A stretch of 64,000 nt of DNA from Nitzschia sp. DOCU1 (Eukaryota > Bacillariophyta > Bacillariophyceae > Bacillariales > Bacillariaceae), in the NCBI GenBank assembly GCA_951394045.1, contig OX595986.1, positions 1,836,001 to 1,900,000 on the forward strand, read 5' to 3'. Positions 54,940-64,000 of the stretch are shown here, one piece after another (position 1 is the stretch's first letter; every line of letters starts with the position of its first letter). The notes under the pieces were generated by a model. The model saw only the letters and a program-made list of their open reading frames with translations. It was not told where the DNA came from and did no database searches. The position numbers and the translations under genes are program-made.

Positions 54940-57275
54940 CTATTGTATAGCGCAACACACAACCCCGGGCGGACACCCGAGAGCTCCCGCAAGTCCTCCG
55001 GCAGTTCCTTGATTTGATATTGCCACGGCCTGCTGTCCGTTATTCTCGCCACCCTCGGCGACCACATCATCGGGCGCGTAACCCAATTTGACTACTTCAG
55101 CTAATTTGGTCAATGTAGTAGATTCGCCAAAGAGATATTCATCCGAAATCTGCACTCCATACGCACTTTCCAATCTTCCTTTAAATTGAGATATGGACAA
55201 GCTGTCCAAAATTGTGACCAAAGCCGTCGTCTTGTCAATTGAATCCGGTGGAACTTGGCCGATTCTCGCAACATCGATTCGTAGTTTATCGATGATTTCA
55301 TCCTTGCTCATGGCTCGCAACTCTGCAATGTCCTCTTTGGTTATTTTGGAGGTCGGCGCCGCTGCTCCCTCTCCTTGTCCATCAATTTCCAAAGTGGACG
55401 TTTCGTCTTTGAACGACTTTTTATATACAACCTGAAGAGTACCCTCCAAGAATCCTTTTCGACACCAAGCTCGTGCAATCTTTCCACTAGTCGTCTTTGG
55501 CACTGTCTTGGTCTTTAGGAATAAAATTTGAGAAATGCCGAGCGAATGTTCCTGCGTAATAGCCGATCGGACTTCATTGGCTAGTTTGTTGCAAACTTCT
55601 TCTGCCTGACTAGCCGGTGGAACTTCTCGAAGTTCCATGACTAAGGCCACTTCTTCTCCTCCCTCATGCGTAGGATCAATGGTAAAGGCTGCTGAACAAC
55701 CTGGTCGCAAATTGTCCGACGTCGCCTCGGCTGTAGCTTCAATATCTTGTGGGTAGTAGTTTCGGCCTCCCACGATGATAAGATCCTTCAAACGTCCACA
55801 AATAAAGAGTTCATCCTTGTGCATAAATCCCAAATCGCCCGTCCGTAGGTATCCCCCCGTCTTGGTATCCTTTAGACGAGCATAAAAGTCTTCCTTGCTT
55901 TCCGCTCGTTTTCCGAAATATCCTGCCGCTTTGCTAGGAGACGACACCCAAATCTCACCCACACGATCAGGAGGTAATTGTTGACAAGTATCATGATCGA
56001 CAATCCGAACGTCGACTCCTTGACGCGCGGGATATCCACAGCCTACCAACCTAGATACTGTCTCGTCTCCAGAAGTATCACCCAGAATCTGTACCTTTCC
56101 ATCCATTTCCAGGGTAGCCTTTCGGACGCTGATAATTTGCTTGCCTCCGGAACAAACAAAGACGGTATGTTCGGCCAGTCCATATGTGGGGAAAATGACC
56201 TTTTTCAATCCAAACGGGCCAAAGGCCTTGTAAAAGGATTGAATGCTATCTTCATCCACTGGTTCCGCCGCATTGATGATATGTCGTACGGACCCCAATT
56301 TGAGAGGTTTGTTGACATAGGCCGACGCTTGAAACTTGCGAGCTGTCAATTTAAAGGCAAAATTGGGTGCCTGAAGGTGCGTAGCCTGGTACTGGGAGAC
56401 CGCTTCGATCCACAGCATGGGTCGTTGTAAAAACGACAGTGGAGAAATGTAATAGCCACAACCTCCACAATAAATGACACCCAAATAACTTCCAATCAAT
56501 CCCATGTCGTGATATTGAGGCAGCCATGATACAACGACCGTATCCTTTTTGGCTTCCAGCTCGGCAGTAATAATCGTCAAATTGTGCGCCAAGTTTCCGT
56601 GTGTAATCATGACGCCCTTGGGTTCACTTGTCGACCCCGATGTATACTGCAAAAAGGCTAGATCATTGGGTTCGACCGCCAAGGCTGGTAACGTGGTAGT
56701 TTTGGCTTTGTTGCTGGCACCGGTAGTGACAATCCACGTTAAATTCTCAGGCCAGCCCGTGACTTGTCGAGTAAATTTGCTAAAAGCGTCCTTGACACTG
56801 GCCAGTTTTTTCATGTGATTGTACTCTCCCGATGTCAAGGCAAATTTGGATCCACTACTCTCGGTGATTTTGGAGAACATGTGCAAGGTATCCCGACGTG
56901 CTGGATTGGGCGGAAAGACGGGGACTGCCACGATACCAGCTTTGAGACATGCCAGAAATGCCACCATGAAATCAAGAGACGGAGGATAGACAAGAAGAGC
57001 ACTGTTCAAGAGGTGAGTGAGATACATGCATTGAATATGTTTTGTTCATGGTTGCAAACTGCTACTTACCGATCTCCCTTGGTCAATCCAGCGGCTAGCA
57101 ATCGTTGGGCCACTTCGGTCGTTTCCTTCGCAAGTTCACTGTAAGTGAACGATTTCTGAATTCGTCCTCCATCCAGTCCAGGTCCAATAAAACTAAACAG
57201 CTTCTTGGAGGGTTGCTGGGATACATGCTGAGATAGACGATCCAGCAAATAGTCAGGAGTAGTAGTCGTCGTCAT
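54940..57275 (-). CDS. Fatty-acyl-AMP ligase with C-terminal ACP and CaaX box
   Basis: Two exons, complement(57070-57275) and complement(54940-57001), give 755 residues; the intron is 68 bp. The start MTTTTTPDYL is the first ATG. Adenylation motifs are intact: YTSGSTSEPKGVMITHGNL (residues 188-206), FPTYGLAEHT, GYLRTGDLGF, FICGRLKDLIIVGGRNYYPQ and PKTTSGKIAR (Lys576). G-R-N-Y-Y-P-Q-D-I-E is typical of FAAL rather than CoA ligases. Residues 615-710 form an acyl-carrier-like domain with LDSLS (Ser669 the likely phosphopantetheine site). The end CPPGVVCCAIQ is a CaaX box (CAIQ) with neighbouring cysteines, predicting farnesylation and palmitoylation. The enzyme would activate a fatty acid as acyl-AMP and load it on its own carrier at a membrane. 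Product unknown. Confidence 0.88.
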
Positions 57276-57576
57276 TGTTGCTATTTTGTGACTTGCTGAC
57301 AGTTGCAATGAGAAAACGATCTGCCGAAATGAACTAACGTAGGCCTTTTGTAATTTGAAAAGATCGTTGTTGTCCGCGCCGGCCGGTCAACGCAAAACTT
57401 GATGCCGGTCGCCTGATAGGCGTAAAACCAGTGAAAGCGCGGAAGCTTCTCCTTTCGAAACAAGATTCATGGTCTTGACACGATGATGGGTTTCTCCATT
57501 CCCAGTTTTGTTTCTTTCCTGATACGTACATAATCCCACCCCACTTCTCCTTTCTCCATCACATCACTAGTCCTCC
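57276..57576. promoter_or_regulatory. Divergent upstream region
   Basis: A 301-bp gap between the divergent starts of the acyl-AMP ligase and C2-protein genes. Both promoters are presumably here; no motif was recognised. Confidence 0.4.
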
Positions 57577-60500
57577 ATGCCTCAAAACGACGACAAGGCA
57601 TCGATCGAGGCCACGCTTGCCGCCGCTGCCGCCAAGCGCCCTTCTTCCGATGCCGGGCCTCGCTTTGTTCTTTCCACGTTGCGCTATTGGGATGTCGTTG
57701 TTTCTCCTACCAAAAGCTACATGGTAGCCGGACATTTTGTTCCCAGCATCAAGCAGGGATCCTTTTTCAACAAGAAACGACGCATCACGATTGAACTGTA
57801 CAAGCCTGCAGCTGCAGCTGCAGCTACCGCGACTACATCTGCTCCGCTGCACCACAATCCTGAAGAACAAACGAAAAAACTCTTTGGAGAACTCGTCAAG
57901 GGACTTTCTTCATCGGCTCTCCTACCCCTTGCAACCCTAGATGACAATGACATGGTTTCCTTTCGTATTCTCAAACCCAAACAAGTCAGTGGTGCAGCAC
58001 ATGGCAATGATACGAGCTGGGATTCTCATTCGCTGGGGAGCATGAGCGTGTCAACTCTGGGATTTACAAGTCCTGCCGAATACCACGAAGTGGATGAGAC
58101 AAAGATTCGATGGAAGGAACGATTTCGGTGTCATTTGCATGCTTTAAAAGTCACCAGTCGTAAAGGACGATCCTGTGATTTGTTGCTGGGGACCGATTCG
58201 AACAAAATTACCAAGACGATCTACTTTGAATCTCATCACGACCATCAAACCTTTCTCAGAGTCCTCGATCAAATGAACCAGTTGCGAGATGAACGTGGAG
58301 AAAGACTTGCCAATTCGTATCGAGAATCCAAGAGTCCTGCACCGACGAAAAAACAAACACCGAATTTCCTGAATTTGCCAAGGCAACTGCCACCATTGCC
58401 TTTTGCCAAACGAGGAGCGACATCGCCGTCATCTACAGACAACAATATTTTGTCACTTCCCATGGCTGCGGTCGATGCCAATGTCAAGGTGGTGGGTGGC
58501 AAGCTCCAACAAGGCGCGGCCAAGATGGAAATGGCCCTCGGTACCGGCCGGGATCAAATCCAAAAGGGTATTAGTGCCGTCGTCGCCGCCCTGCCAACAA
58601 GGGACGTGGAAGAACAATCCTTGGACAATCGAATTCAAATTCTGGTCGAGATTGTATCCGCGTCCAACTTGCCCATTGCCGACATTTTGTCGTCCGACCC
58701 CTACATTAAAGTCTTGAATGGCACAGAAGAAATTCATCGCACCAAAGTACTGTCCAAATCGTTGAATCCCGTATGGACCATTGCCACGCACTCTCTCTTT
58801 CTTATTGACATGACGGTCGAACAGTACTTTGCGAATTGCAACTGTATTACCTTTCAGGTCAAGGATTATGATGCGTTTGGAAAGAATGAAATGCTGGGGA
58901 CCGTGGATGTGAGCAAAGAGATACTATTGCGTGGGACGGGGGAGCGAGTGGTCTACAATATTGTTCCACCAAGCAAGGGCGAACTGAAACGAAAAAAGTC
59001 GACGGGTGCGGTAAGCAGTGCTGGTTGTTCGACAATTCATCGCCATTTTCATCTCCAAGCTGACACATTTTTTACAAGTCTACTCTGGCGCTACGGTTTC
59101 GACCCGCAGCGCCCAAAGAGGTCACGTTCATGCAAACCCTTGCAACGAATGAAAAGCGCCATCGCAAAGCCGTGTACGCGGACGAGACATTTTTACCACC
59201 GCGAGATCATCATGTGTCCTTGATGCAAAAGACGAGTAGAAAAGGTGCGTCGGAAAAGTATACTAGGGCGTGTGTCGCCACCGTGTTCTCACAATGCTGT
59301 CGACATTATCAGGGCGAAATCATTACACAGAGTATCGTGTCAAACCATTTCCAGACCCAGATCGAAGGCCAGAAACTACGTGGATGACAGAGAAAGACAT
59401 ACATCTGGAAGCACATAAGCCATCGAAGTATTGGGTCGAAGCCGGAACGGGTGGTATTGGCAAAGTTTATGTCGAAGTTCTTGGTTGCGACAACCTACCC
59501 AACTTGGACATATCACTTACCGGACGAGACAAAACGGACGCCTTTGCTTGCTTGGTATTTGAAGACTGCATTGTCAATACAGATGTCATCAACGACTGTC
59601 TTTCTCCACGATGGATGCCTTGGTCACAACGAGCGTTTGTTTTGAATATTATGCATCCATCGTCGCAGATCATGGTGGGAGTCTTTGATTTCGATTCGGG
59701 TATTACGGATGCCGGACACGACTCTGTTGGACGGGCCGTGGTCAACTTGGCGAACTTACGGCCCGGTGTACTCTACACCCAAACGTACGAATTGCATCCA
59801 TCGGCACGCCATGGTAGAACAGGCAATGGGTCCATCACCTTGAGGCTTCGTGTCGAGTTTCCCGACGAGAGAAGTGCACTTTTGGCCGGCGCCCTACCAG
59901 TGTTCTTTTATGATGTCTCGGTTGCCGAGAAACAATATTTCCGAGTAGTGTATCATACCATTACGCATGGGGTAAGTGCGGGTCGCTTCCAGGAATCGAG
60001 CGGTTTGGAAATTCTCACTGTGTCACTCCAACAATCGCCCCTTGCCGCCAGGAGCACCCAAGCGTATTGAGCCTTAGTTCCATTTCATCCTATGTAGAGG
60101 AGCTTCAAAATTGTCTGGAGGCTGCCTTGTACATACAACCCGCAGTCGCCACCGTTTTTTTGTGGAGGGGGCATTTCCCCATTGCGTTTCGAGTTCCATG
60201 GTGGCCTCGTCAGAGCAGCGCGAGCGAAAACGCAGGGTGTTGGGGTCGGTGGACCAGACTCGTCACGTTTCATCTACCCCTACATTCCATGATTCTGTTT
60301 GGCTGGGGTGTGGCTCTGGCTCAGAATTTTGATTGCCACCGTGTTCTCACAATGCTGTCGACATTATCAGGGCGAAATCATTACACAGAGTATCGTGTCA
60401 AACCATTTCCAGACCCAGATCGAAGGCCAGAAACTACGTGGATGACAGAGAAAGACATACATCTGGAAGCACATAAGCCATCGAAGTATTGGGTCGAAGC

Positions 60501-62986
60501 CGGAACGGGTGGTATTGGCAAAGTTTATGTCGAAGTTCTTGGTTGCGACAACCTACCCAACTTGGACATATCACTTACCGGACGAGACAAAACGGACGCC
60601 TTTGCTTGCTTGGTATTTGAAGACTGCATTGTCAATACAGATGTCATCAACGACTGTCTTTCTCCACGATGGATGCCTTGGTCACAACGAGCGTTTGTTT
60701 TGAATATTATGCATCCATCGTCGCAGATCATGGTGGGAGTCTTTGATTTCGATTCGGGTATTACGGATGCCGGACACGACTCTGTTGGACGGGCCGTGGT
60801 CAACTTGGCGAACTTACGGCCCGGTGTACTCTACACCCAAACGTACGAATTGCATCCATCGGCACGCCATGGTAGAACAGGCAATGGGTCCATCACCTTG
60901 AGGCTTCGTGTCGAGTTTCCCGACGAGAGAAGTGCACTTTTGGCCGGCGCCCTACCAGTGTTCTTTTATGATGTCTCGGTTGCCGAGAAACAATATTTCC
61001 GAGTAGTGTATCATACCATTACGCATGGGGTAAGTGCGGGTCGCTTCCAGGAATCGAGCGGTTTGGAAATTCTCACTGTGTCACTCCAACAATCGCCCCT
61101 TGCCGCCAGGAGCACCCAAGCGTATTGAGCCTTAGTTCCATTTCATCCTATGTAGAGGAGCTTCAAAATTGTCTGGAGGCTGCCTTGTACATACAACCCG
61201 CAGTCGCCACCGTTTTTTTGTGGAGGGGGCATTTCCCCATTGCGTTTCGAGTTCCATGGTGGCCTCGTCAGAGCAGCGCGAGCGAAAACGCAGGGTGTTG
61301 GGGTCGGTGGACCAGACTCGTCACGTTTCATCTACCCCTACATTCCATGATTCTGTTTGGCTGGGGTGTGGCTCTGGCTCAGAATTTTGATTTGTTCCCA
61401 GCATTTCTCGTGTTTTCAATTGGATGGTTTCTTCTTGCGACATTGGAACTTGTGAGCAAACGACCCTCTGCACTGTATCAACCGCGATCTTATCTGGAGC
61501 TGCTGAGTGTTCTCGTCGTCAATACGTCCGTAGGGCCAAAGCGGATTCAACCCAATGAAAATCTGGAGAAGGTTCAAGAATACGATATGCAGCAGGCAGA
61601 ACTGAAGCGCGCTAGAGATGAGATTCTCAAAATGATTGAATTGGAGCAACAGAAGTATGAAGCATACATTGAGGCCGAGACGAGTAACCTGGAAGAAGAA
61701 GTGGACATTACAACAAGAGCGCACGGTGGATTGACTTCTCTGACATGGGCTCCTTTCAAAAGTCTGCTGTTGCCTCTTCAACATCTTTTGCATGGTGTCT
61801 GCGTTGGATTACGGGTGACCAAGAGTGTTGTCGTATGGCGCGACAGCTACGTTTCATTTTGGATTGTCACTGCTTGTTTCGTCACGTCGTTCATTGTACT
61901 ATGGATTCCTTGGGAATTTCTGATCAGATGGACTTTCAAGATTTCGGTATGGCTTTTTCTAGGCCCCTGGATGAAACTGATAGATATCTTCTATTTCAGA
62001 CGCATCGAACAACACGCCGCGCAGAAGAAGGAAGATTTGGCCGAGAGGTTCAACGAGAGATACCAAGCGATCGTGGGCGAGTCCCTCTTTCGAAAGTTGC
62101 GAAAGGAATCCGCCTTGAAGATGAAGGACATGAAGAAATACATGTTCGGTCAGGTAAGCAGGCTTGGACCAGCGGAGGTTTCGCTCTTTCGTCTCTTTTA
62201 ACCAAGTCAACTTCATTCTCCCAGTATCTGGTGCGTGTACCAGTCTTCAAAGAAGAACGTTTCTTTGATGATCCTATCCCCTGCTCATTCGCTGAGCCGT
62301 TTGATCGTTCAAAGTTCGGAGAGATCAACATTATAGAGCGCATCGAACAACACGCCGCGCAGAAGAAGGAAGATTTGGCCGAGAGGTTCAACGAGAGATA
62401 CCAAGCGATCGTGGGCGAGTCCCTCTTTCGAAAGTTGCGAAAGGAATCCGCCTTGAAGATGAAGGACATGAAGAAATACATGTTCGGTCAGGTAAGCAGG
62501 CTTGGACCAGCGGAGGTTTCGCTCTTTCGTCTCTTTTAACCAAGTCAACTTCATTCTCCCAGTATCTGGTGCGTGTACCAGTCTTCAAAGAAGAACGTTT
62601 CTTTGATGATCCTATCCCCTGCTCATTCGCTGAGCCGTTTGATCGTTCAAAGTTCGGAGAGATCAACATTATAGAGCGCAAGTATGGTCAGCTCCTGGAA
62701 GGAGAAATGATACCTCACAGGTCCGTTTATAAAGCCACGGAGTATAATTTGTGATGCGTTCGACTCACGGTTTGGTTGGCTACTTGACAGGTCAACGATG
62801 GAAGTGCTGATACAGGAGAATGACGTCGCCGGCTTTGAATCCAATCGTGCACACACCGAGGAGACGGAACCTCTATTGGTATCAAAGCCAGAAGAAGATT
62901 ACGGCTCAACCGCCCCAAAGCGTGGTTGGTGGAGCCCCAGAACATTACACGGACAGGAACATAGTCCCGTACATGTCAAAATGTAA
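57577..62986 (+). CDS. Multi-C2-domain membrane protein (MCTP-like) with duplicated exons
   Basis: Exons as assembled: 57577-59010, 59079-59244, 59313-59971, 60052-61029, 61110-62153, 62225-62491, 62563-62720 and 62791-62986, giving 1633 residues with the frame kept. Residues 1-250 look like a PH-type domain (KTIYFESHHDHQTFLRVLDQ). C2-A lies at about 345-465 (ILVEIVSASNLPIADILSSD). C2-B is in exon 3 (GKVYVEVLGCDNLPNLDISL) and appears twice because of a 1058-bp duplication. Then come a long helix (KVQEYDMQQAELKRARDEIL) and two hydrophobic segments (FLVFSIGWFLLATLEL; FWIVTACFVTSFIVLWIPW). The tail has the dileucine motif EETEPLLV. Without both duplications it would be 1218 residues. MCTP-like proteins bind Ca2+ and phospholipid and tether membranes; that role is inferred. 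Confidence 0.8.
59277..61392 (+). repeat. Perfect tandem duplication, 2 x 1058 bp
   Basis: Copy 1 is 59277-60334 and copy 2 is 60335-61392; no differences were noticed by eye, including in the introns. Each copy holds the 3' end of intron 2, exon 3 (C2-B), an 80-bp intron and part of exon 4. Less that intron the unit is 978 bp, so the frame is kept across the junction. The junction has no obvious microhomology. Confidence 0.95.
62001..62676 (+). repeat. Perfect tandem duplication, 2 x 338 bp
   Basis: Copy 1 is 62001-62338 and copy 2 is 62339-62676, apparently identical. Each holds the end of one exon, a 71-bp intron and most of the next exon. Less that intron the unit is 267 bp, so the frame is kept. 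The four bases CGCA are shared at the breakpoints. Confidence 0.95.
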
Positions 62987-64000
62987 ACGGAAATGCGATG
63001 ACATCATTATGCCATTTCGGTGGCGTGAATGATTCTGGTCTTCTTGCTGAAGAGAAACGACGTGCCGGAGTTCGTATCAGAATGCCAATGGAATCGCAGT
63101 CGATTGGTAATCCGATCAATGAAACGATTGTGTCGTTTTGTCGAGTGGGGGAACTTTCTGCTGGCAGAGAGCAAGCAAGTAGCTGGGGAATGGCACTTCG
63201 ATGCTGCATTCGCCAACGATTGCGTGATACAAGGATGGCGATTTCGCTTGATCCATCATTCTGACAAGGCATTGAATGGCGAGAGCTTGCTGGGATCGTG
63301 CCCATGCATCGACGTCAGGAGAGTTCAAAGACAGAAACTGTCTCAACGAACACGGCCGGTGCGCGAACATGCTAGACGTACGGAGCACTTAAAGTCTACC
63401 GTAGTTAATAGAGCTAGCTGGAATGGTGAAGTTTTGCTTCTTTTACGTTGTAGTATAATGTATGGAACACGAACATCGTATCGTATCGTATCATACTCGT
63501 TTGCAATATGGTTCAATGCTCTGGTAGTAGATCCACCATTTTGACTCCGAAAAGGATACCGTTCATTCTTCGGTCTTTCTGACTCAGCCTATTCGACTGG
63601 TCATTTTCGTTCTTTCTGATGCAGACGCGGGGCCGACGTGAAATCCTGAAGCGACAATCCTCACTTGGTTACCAAAGCTGGTTGATGCAAACATTCAATA
63701 CTTCTTTAGGATTCGCTCAGACCAAGGAATGACTGTATTGCCATGTCGTTGAGTTGATAGATATGCCGCGACGCAGCTAAGTAGGAGAACGACAAAGGGC
63801 ATGGGCCATGCGTGAGTCCCCACACCAACGCGGCCGTGTCACCATCATCGCCTGCTAACCCCGCCCGACTGTATCAAACCGCAAATATTTGTAGTCAAGT
63901 ATATAAAGTCTTGGGTCATCACGAATTGAACAACGAGGATCCCGTCGTCTCTGCCGGGTTCCGATCTGATCTTCCTCCACTGCATCGCAATGTCCCATGA
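62987..64000. other. Intergenic to window end
   Basis: A 1-kb stretch after the C2-protein gene. It has overlapping frames on both strands (up to 171 codons) without family resemblance and a short CGTAT run at 63477-63491. A frame open to the right edge from 63812 cannot be judged. Confidence 0.5.

Noticed and set aside
63029..63544. 171-codon ATG frame after the C2-protein gene
   Set aside because: It resembles no family, overlaps long frames on the other strand, and has uneven composition. It is likely a chance frame in 3' flank.

Overview
This window is nuclear DNA from a photosynthetic stramenopile, most likely a diatom and probably a raphid pennate. The evidence is a fucoxanthin-chlorophyll light-harvesting protein with an ER-type signal followed by an A/F-A-P plastid cleavage site (16628-17392), a second plastid-type presequence on a FKBP-MsrA fusion, short GT-AG introns of about 60-150 nt, compact gene spacing, and several proteins that look diatom-specific. 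I support 28 protein-coding genes. No tRNA, rRNA, CRISPR array or transposon was recognised. The species assignment is inference.

Layout. 1-9 kb: the 3' part of a POT-family transporter, a double-module ATP-grasp ligase, an SLC35F-like transporter and a diatom-family lipid-binding-like protein. 10-16.5 kb: a one-helix hypothetical protein, a TMCO4/DUF726 alpha/beta-hydrolase and a coiled-coil protein. 16.6-22.3 kb: a plastid-flavoured block with the light-harvesting protein, an ATP/ADP-translocase-like carrier, an unknown plastid-type membrane protein and a PTPS-family pterin enzyme. 23.5-31 kb: a putatively myristoylated protein, a TM9SF nonaspanin, a triose-phosphate-translocator-family carrier and IMP dehydrogenase. 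31.6-45 kb: a large membrane protein, a secreted 2-oxoglutarate oxygenase, a formamidase, two low-complexity diatom-type proteins, a 38-residue-repeat protein and an ankyrin-methyltransferase. 45-54.7 kb: a Vms1/ANKZF1 ribosome-rescue hydrolase, a Tul1-like RING E3 ligase, a two-repeat helical protein and the FKBP-MsrA fusion. 54.9-63 kb: a fatty-acyl-AMP-ligase/ACP protein with a CaaX end, and a multi-C2 membrane protein broken up by two perfect tandem duplications.

Most neighbours are head-to-head or tail-to-tail, so many upstream gaps of 300-800 bp are probably shared bidirectional promoters. There is no operon or obvious pathway cluster. Vms1 and Tul1 are divergent neighbours and both work in protein quality control, but that may be chance.

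The most unusual features are: (i) perfect tandem duplications of 1058 bp and 338 bp in one C2-domain gene, both in frame after removal of their internal introns; (ii) a 94-bp copy of the formamidase 3' end, inverted and 14.6 kb away, that supplies the last codons and stop of an unrelated gene; (iii) the two-module ATP-grasp protein; (iv) the SlyD/FKBP-MsrA fusion; (v) a predicted farnesylated acyl-AMP ligase with its own carrier domain; and (vi) a protein built from four 38-residue repeats.
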